NCBI GenBank assembly: GCA_951802425.1
Contig: OX637801.1
Coordinates: 1,984,001-2,048,000, forward strand
DNA length: 64,000 bases
Source of the DNA: Clavaria fumosa
Lineage: Eukaryota > Basidiomycota > Agaricomycetes > Agaricales > Clavariaceae
Reading direction: 5' to 3'
Part shown: positions 39,109-50,509 of the stretch, piece by piece
Layout: the number at the start of each line of letters is the position of its first letter
Numbering within the stretch: position 1 is the first letter of the stretch
The notes under the pieces: generated by a model
What the model was told of the DNA's origin: nothing
What the model saw: only the letters and a program-made list of their open reading frames with translations
Database searches by the model: none
Program-made: the position numbers and the translations under genes

Positions 39109-39619
39109 AATAATCTTCATCGTGTCATTAGCACGAATGCGCGAGCTCCTTTAGAACCTTTCATAGAGAACAATTGACTGGAACGCCGTAAAGAGCGGGT
39201 TGACTAAAATCATACGAACGCTCCGTTCGTCAAAATACCGTGACGCCCTTGTCTTTCAGCGCTCGTCTGCCCAGCCAAGCACAGAATGTTCTGGATGAAA
39301 GCGAGCGACATCAGAATGCGGTAATCATTCCTCTGGATATCCGCTTGATCCTGAGATTCATACATCCTTCACCTTTCCAGTCTCGCACTTGTCTCTCGCC
39401 AACGCCATATCAGGCTGATGCAGAAACTCCCTTGCTAATCTTGAGTAAGCGAAACAATGAGACGTGTCGTGTCTTCGCACTGTCGAAAAACGAGCGTGGC
39501 CGTATGTGCAAGCTAAGGCGCATTTCAGCTGAATGACGGCAATAACGGGTGTGTAAACGCGTGAAGAGAGATATTGTACACTGTACAACGAAAAAGTTCT
39601 GTTACAGAAGAATTTCTTC
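39109..39619. other. Intergenic region upstream of the Bfr2/AATF gene
   Basis: About 510 bp. I looked here for the acidic N-terminal part and the conserved HYVDVGPS-type motif normally present in Bfr2/AATF proteins and did not find it. An open frame at 39240-39536 has no recognised domain. Confidence 0.5.
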
Positions 39620-41115
39620 ATGACGTCGCGGTCATTTGAGCCGCAAGGTCCATCTCCAACATTGATGCAAGCACGCAGCACCGAGCAGACTTCGACCATT
39701 GTACCTGCGGGAGATATGTCAGAGACACCAGCCCAAGATCTCCCGACCACTTTAAGGAAAACTCGAGACGAGGACCGCAAGAAAGGAAAAGCAGTCTTGA
39801 AGCAATTTGTTCGTTGGTTTGGGACTTCACTCACTTCCCTTCCTTGTGCATTGACCATGTCTACCAGGCCTTATATGATGTTCTGCTTGATGCACGCATT
39901 CGCCTGCAGAAGTGTGTGACCCTTGCAAACAGACTTGGTCTTGTGCGTTCGCCCGTCCTGAAGCGTTATCATAGCATCCTGACGCGCCTCAGTCAACGTC
40001 TTTGCCAGAAAATGCCTCCTTTTCGCCAAAGTTTGCTCAATGTATAACAAAGTTGGTTAAGGAGGGACTGCTATTGTCAGGAACTATCTACGATCTTCAA
40101 GAAGTATGAAATGCCTCGGATGAGTTTGCTACTTTCGCTCACAGGTTCTCTCCCCTCATAGTTGCTTCTGGCCACAAATGAGAGCATCACGCTTCCACCA
40201 CGCAAGAAACACAAGCCTTCCAAGCCAATTGATGACACCATTGAGAGTCTAGACACGGCAGTGAAAGAAGCAACGGCTGACTTTTCAGCCGTCGAGCAGA
40301 TGTACGTCCCTTCACCACATTTTCTATTGCCAACTCGAACTGATCATGCGGGAAAATCTGGTTCCTGAACCCCTTCCGTTCAAATGGGTGCGCAGAATAC
40401 ACCCGTACGCGCTCCGGACGCTACAAAAATGGTCCTCCAAGATCCTCGCCATCTCGCCATCCCTGCTCGCGTCGTCATCTGCGAACCGCCCGACGTTCTC
40501 TTCCATCGCCTCACACAAACCGAAGGGTGCAGTCCAGCTCATTGACGAGGTCCTCGCCGATCTCGATAAGCTCAGGGCACGGACGCAGGTGCTCCGATCA
40601 AAGACCCCTGCCGTTGGTGGCGGGGCAGAAGTGCAGGGCGAAGACGGTGGTGGGAGGGAAGTCTTCGACGACACGGATTTTTACCAGAGCTTGCTGCGGG
40701 ATGTCATCGCCGCGCGGGCAGATGGGGGTGCTGGGGAAGCTGACTGGATGACAGAGCAGAGACGGCGGAAGAAGGAAAAGAAGAAAAACCTCGACACGAA
40801 GGCGAGCAAAGGCAGGAAGATTCGGTGCGTCTTTACAGGAATTCATGCACCTTACTGCCGATCCTCTGACGTGATGTGCATGGCTTTGATGGTGGATATC
40901 TTAGTTATCAAGTCCATGAGAGGCTGCAGAACTTCATGGTTCCGGTGCCTGTGGTACATGGCGGATGGCACGAAGAGCAGATCGATGAATTGTTCGCGTC
41001 GCTGTTGGGGCGAGGGTTCGAAGGCAGTGGGCCTGTGCAAGACCACGACGAGGATTTGGGAACGGGGGACGTGGTGCAAGAGGCGGCTATGGGAGGATTT
41101 AAAATATTTGGTTAG
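39620..41115 (+). CDS. Bfr2/AATF-type ribosome biogenesis protein, short N-terminus
   Basis: Six exons (39620-39808, 39868-39942, 39993-40103, 40162-40301, 40396-40824, 40905-41115) give 384 residues. The AATF domain reads TLRKTRDEDRKKGKAVLKQF|ALYDVLLDARIRLQKCVTLA, then SLPENASFSPKFAQCITKLV and TNESITLPPRKKHKPSK. Next come HPYALRTLQKWSSKI and the acidic-basic region FDDTDFYQSLLRDVIA...WMTEQRRRKKEKKKN. The TRAUB domain is RYQVHERLQNFMVPVPVVHG with FASLLGRGFEGS. Bfr2/AATF works in the nucleolar ENP complex of the small-subunit processome. Yeast and human proteins are about 530-560 residues, so roughly 150 N-terminal residues are missing or unrecognised. The chosen ATG (MTSRSFEPQGPS) is the first in frame. 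It lies next to the repeat island and may be a truncated copy. Confidence 0.75.
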
Positions 41116-41642
41116 TTTGTGGCAGGTATGCATCAACATCACATTTGGGGCATTATATATCTTGGTACCCAAAGACAAGCGAAGAATATTGACACTGCTA
41201 CGTAACTCGGGGGAAATAAAACGATGGCTGGCGCATAGTCGATGGATAAGCCCAGTGCCGTCAATCATCTGTGCCAAAAGACCACAAATACTGGAATTCT
41301 CCATAGTGGACACAAGTTGTGAGGCTGTGACATTGAAGTGATGGGGCAACACATCAGCAAAGTGCAATCAGGCTATATGCCATTTGGCAGTGCTGCACAG
41401 ACAGCTGTAGAGCCATAGAAGCCATAGACAACTTCCTGATATGTGTAGAACTGTGTAGCACAGCATGATTGCTTTGTAGGGGAACATGACCCACTGCAGC
41501 ACTACATAGGTCTAGAATAAGGCTACAATGTCCTACACAGAAACATGTAGCTAGTGGCAGGTCCTACATCCGAACTATGCTCAACTACATCCAAACTATG
41601 CTCAACTGCACAATTGCAACTAAATCAATATTTGTATTTGTT

Positions 41643-43520
41643 TTATAAATCAACAAAGTCATGTGATACTCTAACCAAGTAGTAGGCACCATAGCCGCCG
41701 CCATTGCTATAGCCGCCGCCATTGCTATAGCCGCCGCCACTGCCATAGCTGCTACCATTGATATAGCCACCGCCACCGCCACCGCCATAACCACCGCCAT
41801 AGCCGCCGCCACCACCGCCGTTGCCGCTGCCGCTGCCGCCGCCGTTGCTGCCGCTGCCGTCGCCACCACTGGTCCTGAAATCGGATGCGGTGGTCGCACG
41901 CAGGAGGCACTCTTCCAGGTTCGTACGGTTCGTACGGTTCCATGCGGTCGTGTCCTATGCATGTGATGTTGTTCCAGAGGGTGAGAAGGCACACGTCATG
42001 CCTGGATGTCAGGGTAGATGCGTACTTTGAGATCAATGATGTACTGAAGGTCGGCAGGGTTGAAAATGCCATCACGGACGAGGCGCCCATTCATTCTGAC
42101 CGCGGCGGAGAGCATCTTGCCTGCTTGCATTAGCCTGAAACAAGGTCTTCAGTGCTATGTAGCGACTGGCTGACTTCTGCTTCCTACCATCCATAGTATG
42201 AACGTGGTAACGTATCGGAGTTGAGGGTAAATGCGTAGAGAATTTGAGCGCATCTGAATTTGATGACGAGTGTCCATCATATTATTGATGCAGTTGGAGA
42301 TAGAGGCGCTGGACGCACGCGAATCCAAAGAGGAGGACCTCGCCACCGGGTATGCGGATATTGTGTCGATCCGCAAAAACGTTGTATGTTCCCTGCAGCA
42401 AGAACCGAATCCCGCGAAGTAGACATACCCGCCGGCCCGGCAGGTTAACCACATAAAATGAAGCGACAGAACAAGAAACAAGGCCCAAGTCGCCAACTCA
42501 CCTGACGAACATCTGCTGCGCAATCGTGACCCGTCGCGAGCGTTTCTCCCACAAGACAGCGAGCGCCCCCGCAACGGCGCCGGCGATGACCGAATGCCAC
42601 CTACTCGTCTTCTTGCGAACGAGAATTTCGTGCGCCTCCGCACTGAGAGAGAGAGTTGCCAGGCGGCATTGTTTTTCCTGCGGTTGTTGAAGTTGTTGTA
42701 GTGGTTTCGGTTGTTGCGTGAGATGCCTCTCATAAGGGGCTTGCATCATCAGCGGGCCATCCACAGGTGTGGCAGCGCCTGTCGGGATGTCTTCATCGAC
42801 GCGGAACCGGGGAAGCTTGCACTCTAGCGTGGTGGGGAACACGAGAGGCAGCGCGTTGATCAGGTACTTGTATATGCCCATGAAGGAGCCTACAAGGGGA
42901 GGGTTCAGTAATTAGCATGAGCCACCCTGGCCTTTCCGCATCAGTACGCCAGGCGAGAGCGAGGAAGACGCGCGTACCGAGCATAGCTCCGAAACGGAAC
43001 GTGTCTGCCCCGAAGAGGGCGTGCTGAATCAGGCGAAGGCGGGCGCTGCTGTAGACACAAGGAGGGATCAGGATACAGGCGGGACACAACAATGGGAGGG
43101 GGTGGTGCGCACTTGGGGACCGACTTGAGGCGGACGAGCGCCAGCACGAGGTTCACGCTAGCTTGAATGGCGAAGCCCATAGCCGCCGCCCCTGTACCGC
43201 AGAGGAAGGAACACGGGCGGTCGCCCAAGGTGAGTGGGAAGCAGGAAACTCGTCAGCGGTCTGGAAGGGCTAGAAAATGGGATGACGCAACTCATGCCCC
43301 CACGCGCTGCATGCTGCGTGCACTCCCACAGGTCCTCCAGCTCCTCGACGGGCTTGCCTCTGCCGCGCCAGATTATGCGGCGGGCGTCGCGCAGTCGCTC
43401 CTGGTAGTTGGTGAGCACGACGAGGTTCTCGAAGGATTGAAACACCACACTCTGCCTACGGAGCTCGCCGAGGCCGCCCTGTGTGGGGCCATCCACACTG
43501 ACTTGGAGGGCAACAAGGAG
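41643..43520 (-). CDS. TMEM135-like membrane protein carried by the repeat, left copy
   Basis: Spliced segments on the minus strand read FENLVVLTNYQERLRDARRI, ELEDLWECTQHAARGG, AMGFAIQASVNLVLALVRLK, ALFGADTFRFGAMLG, FMGIYKYLINALPLVFPTTL, WHSVIAGAVAGALAVLWEKR, TIAQQMFVR and YNVFADRHNIRIPGGEVLLF. This matches the order of fungal TMEM135/Tim17-like membrane proteins. The 3' exons then run into a Gly/Tyr/Ser-rich tail encoded by GGC/TAT repeats (about 41690-41870) before a stop at 41643-41645. The start is not certain. The exon structure is retained, so the copy derives from genomic DNA, not from mRNA. A few residues differ from the right copy. Whether it is expressed is unknown. Confidence 0.6.
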
Positions 43521-43854
43521 CGAGGAAAAATGAGTGTGGGACAATTTGATAGAAAATTCAACATAAGATCATGTGATGAACTGATGTTGAATTTTTTCCA
43601 ACATCAGGAAAAGGGGAAATCTCTGAATTTGTCTTATTATTACTTAAACTGTCTTAAATTGGTGAATAAGACACATTCAGACACAAGAGATTAAGACACA
43701 CTTGACTTAGATTAAGACTATCCAATTTATGGATTAGCCTTAGGCTTGTCTTAGGCATGTACTCAAGACAAACCAAGTCACATCAAGTCACTAAGCAGAT
43801 CATGTCATTTCAGAAAACCTCAGTAAAACACAGGCAGTGCTACACCATCACCAT

Positions 43855-44960
43855 TCACTGCTGCTGCTGCTGCCGCTGTTGTCTGCTGCCGCTGTCATCC
43901 GCTGCCGCTGTCATCCGCTGCCACTGCTGCCGCTGTCGTCTGCCGCCACTGTCGTCCACTGCCACCACTGCCGCTGTCGTCCACTGCCGCCGCTGCTGTC
44001 ATCTGCTGCCGCCGCTGCTGTCATCTGCTGCCGCCGCCGCTGTCATCCGCTGCCGCCGTCGCTGTCATCCGCTGCCGCCGTCGCTGTCATCCGCTGCCGC
44101 CGTCGCTGTTGTCCGCTGCCGCCGTCGCTGTCATCTGCTGCCACCGCCGCTGCCGCTGTTGTCCACTGCCGCCGCCGCTGTTGTTCGCTGCCGCCGCTGT
44201 CATCTGCTGCCGCCACTGCCATTACTGTCATTGCCGCCTGCCATTTCTTCACCTGGGGTCATCAGAAAGAAAGAGAGAGAGGGGGGGAGGCATCACCTGG
44301 GGTCATCATCGCTGTTTTCGCCAACGTCGTCGTCCACTACGGCTGCCACTGTCGTGCGATGTTGCCGCTGCTGCTGCTGCTGCCGCCCGCCATTTCTTCA
44401 CCTGGGGTCATCAGAAAGAGAGAGAGAGAGAGAGAGGGGGGAGCATCACCTGAGGTCGCCATCGTCGTCCACTGCCACTGCTGCCACTGCCGCTGCGGCC
44501 GCCACTGTTGTCCGCCACTGCCGTTGCTGTCATTGCTGCCTGCCATTTCTTCACCTGGAGTCATCAGGAAGAAAGAGACAGAGAGGGGGGGAGGCATCAC
44601 CTGGGGTCATTGTCACTGTTTTCGCTATCGTCGTCATCCACTGCGGCTGCCGCCACCGCTGCCACTGTCATGAGCTGTTGCCGCTGCTGTTGCTGCCGAC
44701 GCTGCTGCTGCTGCCACTGTCGTTGCCATACCATTTCTTCACCTGGGTAATCAGAAAGAGAGAGAGAGGGGGAGCATCACCTGAGGTCAGCATCGCTGTT
44801 TTCGCCATCGTCGTTGTCCACTGTCGCAGCTGTGGGCTGTCGTCCACTGCTGCCGCTGCCGCCGCCGCCATCGCTGCCTGCTGGTCGCTGCCGCTATGAC
44901 TACTAGCCACCACCGCCGTGGTTGTCGTCTGTCGTTGTTGGCGGTGATGGGTAGAGCAAG
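43855..44960. repeat. GCN/GCY trinucleotide-rich repeat block
   Basis: Imperfect tandem GCTGCCGCC / GTCATCCGCTGCC units alternate with repeats of a roughly 60-bp segment (TTTCTTCACCTGGGGTCATC followed by GAGAGA-rich DNA) that recurs about four times. It yields long open frames in several phases, but these are repeat translations. Confidence 0.7.
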
Positions 44961-45351
44961 GGGGCTGAGGTGTGTCGGACTTCAAAGAAATTTCAACATA
45001 GGATCACATGATCCCATGTCACACTTTTTTTAACTTCAAGTCCGACGCTTGCTCGTCCGAAACTCCCCTCACCCTCCCCATCCTCCCTCGCTGCCCTGCC
45101 CAACCCTCCACCATCCTACGTTGGCAGGAAATGCATCAGGAGGCTGGATGCAGGTTAGGGCTACTGTTCTTCGAGGACCATACTCTTGTTCATTTAGAAA
45201 ACGATCTAGAAAATGCAGGATACTGGCAAAGATTGCTCGAAGCCTGTTTTTTCCGACGTCAACAAGGTGTCACCTGCGCCAACAGGAGTTGAATCGTCCA
45301 ACACTCTTCGCTCATCGATGACCAAGCCAGATGTTAACAGGAAAATATAAA

Positions 45352-45780
45352 TATCAGAGCTCCGCAACCACGACAAGTCGGACCCCTGGTTTGTGATCAA
45401 TGGAGAAGTTTATCACGCCACGAACTTTCTAGACGAGCATCCAGGTGGCCCAGACTCTATCCTGATCATAGCAGGTGAGGACGCCACCGAGGATTTCATG
45501 GCTATACATTCGCATGAAGCGAAAGAGAGGCTAGCTGCTGTGAGAAAGTATCTTTACATCCCGTCGCCCTCTCAACCTAACGAGCATGCTATTCTGCAGT
45601 TTCACCTTGGCACTCTTGTTTCCACGGACGCGCCTCTGTCGCCTCCCCCAGTGGTGGTTCATGATAATAATGAGGATCCATTCCTTACCCTGAATCGATG
45701 GAACTCCGCTGTGCTGACCAAGATCGACCAGATGTCTCATGACACTTACACCTTCCGGTTTGGACTCCAACATCCCGGCG
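45352..45780 (+). pseudogene. Captured nitrate-reductase fragment (cytochrome b5 and start of FAD domain)
   Basis: The frame reads SELRNHDKSDPWFVINGEVY, then FLDEHPGGPDSILIIAGEDA with the haem-binding HPGG motif, TEDFMAIHSHEAKERLAA, and FHLGTLVSTDAPL. It continues NRWNSAVLTKIDQMSHDTYT and RFGLQHPGG, the opening of the FAD/NADH-binding part of eukaryotic nitrate reductase. Between RLAA and FHLGTL lies a 60-nt segment with GTGAGA and CTGCAG ends that behaves as an in-frame intron, so genomic DNA was copied. A TAA stop just upstream (before ISELRN) and loss of the molybdenum and NADH domains make it non-functional as nitrate reductase. Downstream it runs straight into GGC repeats. Confidence 0.8.
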
Positions 45781-46628
45781 GCGGCAGCAGGGCGTGTCGC
45801 CGCCATCCTACCCGCAGCTGCAGCAATGGCAGCGGCGGCGACGGCAGCAGAGCAACGGCGGCGGCGGCGGTGGCGGCAGTAGTGGCAATGGCGGAGGCTG
45901 CAGCAGCGGCAGCAGCAATAGCGGTAACGGCGGAGGCGGCGGTGGCAGCAACAGCGCGGCAGCGGCGACGGCGGCAAAAGCAACAGTGGTGGTGGCGGCG
46001 ACATCAGCAAAGCAGTAGCAGTGGCGGCGGCGGCGGCGACGGTGGCAGAGCAACGGGGGGCAATTTATTATTATCTCCACCTTTCATCTTTGTTTCCTTC
46101 AGTTGGACTTATATTAACTTAATGTGCCTTGCCATACATTGTAGAATGGACTTTGACTTTAACCCCTTATTCTGTACTTAACAAAATGTTTACTAAGACA
46201 CTGTCAGGATGACTAGAGTGTCTTAGATGCCTTAATTGTCTTAAACTCAATTCTAAGTCCACTAAGTCACCCTAAGTAACCCTCAGAGATTTCCCTTCTT
46301 CCTGATGAAGTCCTATGCATGTGCACAGGTGGAAATGAGATGCTTCCTACTCCTAGCTACATAGATCCAAATAATATCTAGGTGTTGCTACAAGGATGTC
46401 TCTGCTTTCTATGCACTGATTTCCAGGTGTATATGTAATCTGCCATGAGCTACACTGCACTGCATAGATACTAAGCTGCTATGGCAAGCTATGGCAAGCT
46501 ATACCCTAGCTATAGATTTCCTTCATTCTACAGTGACAAAAGTGGGTTTGCTGATGTGTGTCATATATACTAGCTACATGAATATAAACCAAAGTACATG
46601 GTATAAATGGATCTCAAAATGCACTGAT

Positions 46629-47354
46629 TGTCACAGTCCTAACAAGGTTAGCGGCGAAGGGGTTAGCGGAGCGGAGCAGAGATATCCTATCGGAGTCCGG
46701 TCAGAGTCCGATATCGGAGAAACAGAGAAGTAAACACAAGGAAGAGAGAACTTATGGGACTGCGGCCTCAACGTATGTGTTGTGCCACCACGTATATACG
46801 TGTCCCTATTTATCAAACAAGAACAATACCTAAGGGAGGATCAGAACACAAGTCAAAACTCCGAAGTTGATCGGAGCCCGTCGGAGTTGGTCAGAGTTGA
46901 TCGGATGATGTGGAGAATGTCGAGGACGATGAGGATGAAAGCTCAGAGGTGTTTTTAGGATCAAGAGACGTTAATATTCGAACTGAGGAGCAGGGAGATA
47001 CAGGTGGAAACTTATACTGCAAGGACAGAGTATAGGAGTAATGTGAAACAATGTACTTATCAAATTACTAGGAGAGTTTCACCACTTGTGCCTGTGCAAT
47101 TTTCTTGGAACAAAGAAACAACAACAAAAGCGACTCCCATGGGTCAAGGGTATCCTCTCAGTAGTGAACAGAATGAGGGGATGGAGGGAGAAGGTTCTAG
47201 AATGAAGTCCGAATGGTCCGAAGGTCGGCAGAGTAAAGTCCGATGAAGATGCGGAGCGGGGCGTACGGAGTTACGGCGGAGTGGATCGGAGTTGGTACGG
47301 AGCTTGGAGTCCGGGGCGGGGATAGTGCTTATGCAAGCGGATGGGGTCGTAACA
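46629..47354. mobile_element. Solo LTR (726 bp) with 5-bp target duplication
   Basis: It begins TGTCACAGTCCTAACA and ends GGGGTCGTAACA, the TG...CA ends of an LTR. It is flanked by the direct repeat CTGAT (46624-46628 and 47355-47359). Purine-rich GGAGTCCG-type motifs recur inside. There is no internal coding region and no second LTR in the window, so it is a solo LTR left by recombination, probably of a Ty3-type element judging from the end sequence. Confidence 0.7.
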
Positions 47355-47359
47355 CTGAT

Positions 47360-48221
47360 AGACAGACAGTTTGCCTCATTTGGATATGGTTTTCACCACT
47401 TTTTGAATAGACCCTTGGCATATACTGTTTAAAATGACTTGTATAATAAACAGTCATTTTCATTCACCCATGCTCAGATATGGTTTTGGAACAGTTATAA
47501 CCAGTCTTTGACTAGTATATACAGATAGGTGGCCAGTTTCAAACAGTTGGTATTGGGCTAGGTGTTAAAAGTGGTACATTGGTAATAATTGCTAAGCACC
47601 ATCACTTAACAGCCGGATATTTCCCTGATGAAGTTAGCAAGGTAAACAAGGTACTTGTAGAAGTGCTGATGTTGTTGGGCTAGAACATTGAGCAGGGGTG
47701 GCCCCCTGAGAGGCATGGACACCCGAAGGCATGTTTTTCTCTTCCGAGGAGGCGGTCCTCTCATAGCATGTCAGGGATGCAAGACGGTCACTCTCTGTTT
47801 ACCAATGAGGTGGCTGCACTTAGGTGGTCACGGTGAGTGTGCCGACTGGCCAAAGGGTGTGCCTAGGGCCGCGAAGAGCAGAGAGGGTGATAACCGGGCT
47901 CTTTTTCCAAACTGCCTTGCAGGAAGGTGCGGAGGGTGAGCGAGAGAAAGCGAGCCTGTGATATCAGATACTATGCACAGGTCACGAGCGCTGGTCTCTT
48001 GGTGTTCCGCTTACCACTGGCATGCTGTGGGAGATGTGAGGCCCGTTTCAACTACTCACACATCTTATTCAGCTTCCATCTTTCTGTCTCGGTGACACAT
48101 GTTTCGCACTGTACAGTAAAACATCTAGCACTCGAACCGTGTATCACTCGTTGCTACCAATGTTCAATAAAAATGTCAAGTCCTCAGTTCCCGCCTCTCA
48201 ATATAACTTCTCCCATCTGCT
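47360..48221. other. Intergenic region in the repeat island
   Basis: About 860 bp without a recognised gene. It has moderate base composition and two small open frames (47688-47939, 47927-48262) without known motifs. The next feature is the membrane-protein gene at 48222. Confidence 0.45.
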
Positions 48222-50509
48222 ATGACTACTGTGACCCTCCTGTTTTTTGCGTGGTCTTGTGAGATCGCAGCTCTTGTAATATTTACATTGATTACTTTCA
48301 CACGCACCCCTTTGAACACCTTTGTCCCATTGCCCTCGGCGTTTCTCAACCCCAATGGTGTGTCTCGATTTCTGCCACGATTTGAAAATTTACTTAGTCT
48401 TGCAGACCCCACAAGTAGTATCGTGGTCAGGGATCCACCTGCTCTGTGGATCATCTTAGTCGTAGTATGGGGTTTGCGGTCTCTGTATACCTTACTTCTG
48501 GCCTGGTACACCTTTTTTCGTTGCGACCTTTCAAGGAATCAGAGACCTGGGATCGGTTGTGCTCTTCTTGCGTTTGGATTAGTGATTGTGTTTTTATGTG
48601 TGTCCTGCTCCTTGCATCCTGAGACAGTATTCTCATGACTTCCCTCTATTCACATTCCCCAATGTCAAACAAAACAAACAGTCGGATGCGTGGTTGCGAC
48701 ATATTTGCTGTGGCGGATCAAGGTTGAACACCAACTGGCTCTTACGTCAAGCAGCATCAATCTCATAGAAACATTTGCTGGTGCGTATGTGATCGGATCG
48801 TGTTGTCGCCTCACGCACCTCGTCTCACACTTCACCCCCCACCACATCCTGTAGTTTTGATATATCATATGCACCAAATTGATGCATTTGAGTGATGAAC
48901 AATTAGCATCAATTGGTGCATGCACCTGATGTATCACTTTGGAGCATCTGATGCATTACCTTGTGGATGGTACATCTGATATATCATGATGCCAGATGAT
49001 GCATCTGCCATAGCCATAGACAGTGAATGTATCATGCATACATAATGTTGATGTATCAGCATGTCAGCATCTGATATATTGTTGAAGCTGTTCTGGAAAT
49101 TTGGCACATCTGATATAACATGGACATTCAATACATCACTGCCAATGCTTATCCAAAAATGAATAAAAAAGCGGATTTATTATCATTAAACTTAAACTTA
49201 TTAATGTATTACAGTAATGACTAATATTAAATCTATTTCTATATAAATTCTATTTATTCACACTCTATCACAAGTCCTGAAGTTGGGAGAAAGTGGGGGG
49301 GGGAAGCAGGGCAAGTTGCTGTATTTATATGCCGCACTTTGTGGCTGTGCAAATGCGTGACATGGTAACACCTAATCAACGTTACCACGTCACGTGTTTG
49401 CACAGCCACAAAGCGTGGCATATAAATACAGCAACTTGCCCTGCTTCCCCCCCCCACTTTCTCCCAACTTCAGGACTTGTGATAGAGTGTGAATAAATAG
49501 AATTTATATAGAAATAGATTTAATATTAGTCATTACTGTAATACATTAATAAGTTTAAGTTTAATGATAATAAATCCGCTTTTTTATTCATTTTTGGATA
49601 AGCATTGGCAGTGATGTATTGAATGTCCATGTTATATCAGATGTGCCAAATTTCCAGAACAGCTTCAACAATATATCAGATGCTGACATGCTGATACATC
49701 AACATTATGTATGCATGATACATTCACTGTCTATGGCTATGGCAGATGCATCATCTGGCATCATGATATATCAGATGTACCATCCACAAGGTAATGCATC
49801 AGATGCTCCAAAGTGATACATCAGGTGCATGCACCAATTGATGCTAATTGTTCATCACTCAAATGCATCAATTTGGTGCATATGATACATCAAAACTACA
49901 GGATCGCCTGCACCCCCTTGTCGTTCAACAGGCGCAATCGCAATGGGCGGTCTCGCGATCCTGTCAGCAGTGTCCTTTTACTCTGTGTTGGGGTCCGATT
50001 TCCGTCGGCCCGCGCAACGCGCCTGGCGTTGGCTCCGGTGTAGACCTCCAAGGCCTGTGGTTGTGCCAGTGCCGTCCCGGGCCCGCGGTGACATCGACCT
50101 TCGAGAAGATGCCCTAAGATGGAGCAGGCCTAAAGGGCCTCCTGCTCCACAGTCACATCCTACTTCACCTCCATGTCCTGCTTTACCTCGACGTTCTACA
50201 CCTCTACGTGACGATGATTCCGACACTCTGCCTTCATTGGCTTCCAGCCGGCTTCACCCTTCAATGTCTCATTTATCAATTTCATCCGACAAGGCTGAAA
50301 TAGGACACTTTGTAAGCTTTCAGTCTCTGTTGGAATTCCCTCTACCTGATGCTGATCCTCTGTTGACTTCCAACCAGGCACCAATCCTTGACAGTCTCCC
50401 ACTCGAGACCACAGACCTACCGGCAGCACAGGATGGTCCACCCCTCTTTGAACCTCAGATCCCGTCTAAAAAAGCTCTTGGCAAGCGAAGGCTTCAGAAT
50501 GACGAATGA
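48222..50509 (+). pseudogene. Unknown multi-pass membrane protein gene split by a palindrome
   Basis: The frame from 48222 encodes hydrophobic helices (TLLFFAWSCEIAALVIFTLI; LWIILVVVWGLRSLYTLLLA; IGCALLAFGLVIVFL). An intron beginning GTGTGTCC (about 48597) leads in phase to GCVVATYLLWRIKVEHQLAL and NLIETFAGAYVIGSCC. The frame runs into the palindrome at 48848. Reading across the insertion point, with one AT duplication removed, the same frame continues on the far side, ending within about 140 bp at a TAG. An overlapping Ser/Pro-rich frame (about 49943-50509, ending KKALGKRRLQNDE) may be the next exon, a cytoplasmic tail. I do not recognise the family. Unless the palindrome is spliced out, the gene is broken. 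Confidence 0.5.
48848..49902. mobile_element. 1,055-bp near-perfect palindrome (fold-back element)
   Basis: The left arm starts CCTGTAGTTTTGAT and the right arm ends ATCAAAACTACAGG. The two arms, about 520 bp each, are reverse complements with rare mismatches, meeting near 49375 in a loop of roughly ten bases (around CACCTAATC). The flanks carry AT on both sides (48846-48847 and 49903-49904), a plausible 2-bp target duplication. Inside are many copies of GATGTATCA/TGATACATC-type short motifs. The two 67-codon frames on opposite strands near the centre are mirror images caused by the palindrome. No transposase is encoded. Confidence 0.9.

Larger units (their letters stand above)
43602..46307. 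mobile_element. CATCAGG element carrying a nitrate-reductase fragment
   Basis: The left end is CATCAGGAAAAGGGGAAATC at 43602 and the right end is the inverted near-match finishing CCTGATG at 46307. The inverted repeats agree over about 25 bp with two mismatches (CATCAGGAARARGGGAAATC, R = A/G). The target is identifiable from the intact copy at 56278-58760: its TTCCAAGTCC is duplicated here as CCAA|element|AAGTCC, so the target-site duplication is AA. Inside are GCN trinucleotide repeats (about 43855-44960 and 45780-46050), purine-rich GAGAGA blocks, and a fragment of a host gene. No transposase was seen. Confidence 0.85.
41352..46556 (-). mobile_element. 2.48-kb CATCAG element, left copy, split by a nested insertion
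   Basis: The ends are CATCAGCAAAG at 41352 and its inverted match TTTGCTGATG ending at 46556. The parts 41352-43601 and 46308-46556 are the reverse complement of the uninterrupted copy at 56278-58760, with only scattered base differences. Between them lies a 2.7-kb insertion (43602-46307). No clear target-site duplication flanks this copy, so one end may have been altered. It carries a TMEM135-like gene on the minus strand. I see no transposase, so the element is non-autonomous. Confidence 0.85.

Noticed and set aside
43167..43694. 175-codon frame antisense to the TMEM135-like gene (also at 56453-57034 on the other strand)
   Set aside because: It is the shadow of the spliced gene in both copies of the element; the sense exons match a known protein family.
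43757..44899. 380-codon Cys/Pro/Ser-rich frame
   Set aside because: Translation of the GCN repeat block in the nested element; other frames across the same block are also open.
44970..45060. Inverted repeat GTCGGACTT...AAGTCCGAC as a separate small transposon
   Set aside because: The arms are short and no target duplication was found; it may be a hairpin within the larger element.
49254..49496. Two 67-codon peptides of almost the same sequence on opposite strands
   Set aside because: They are mirror images forced by the palindrome, not two genes.
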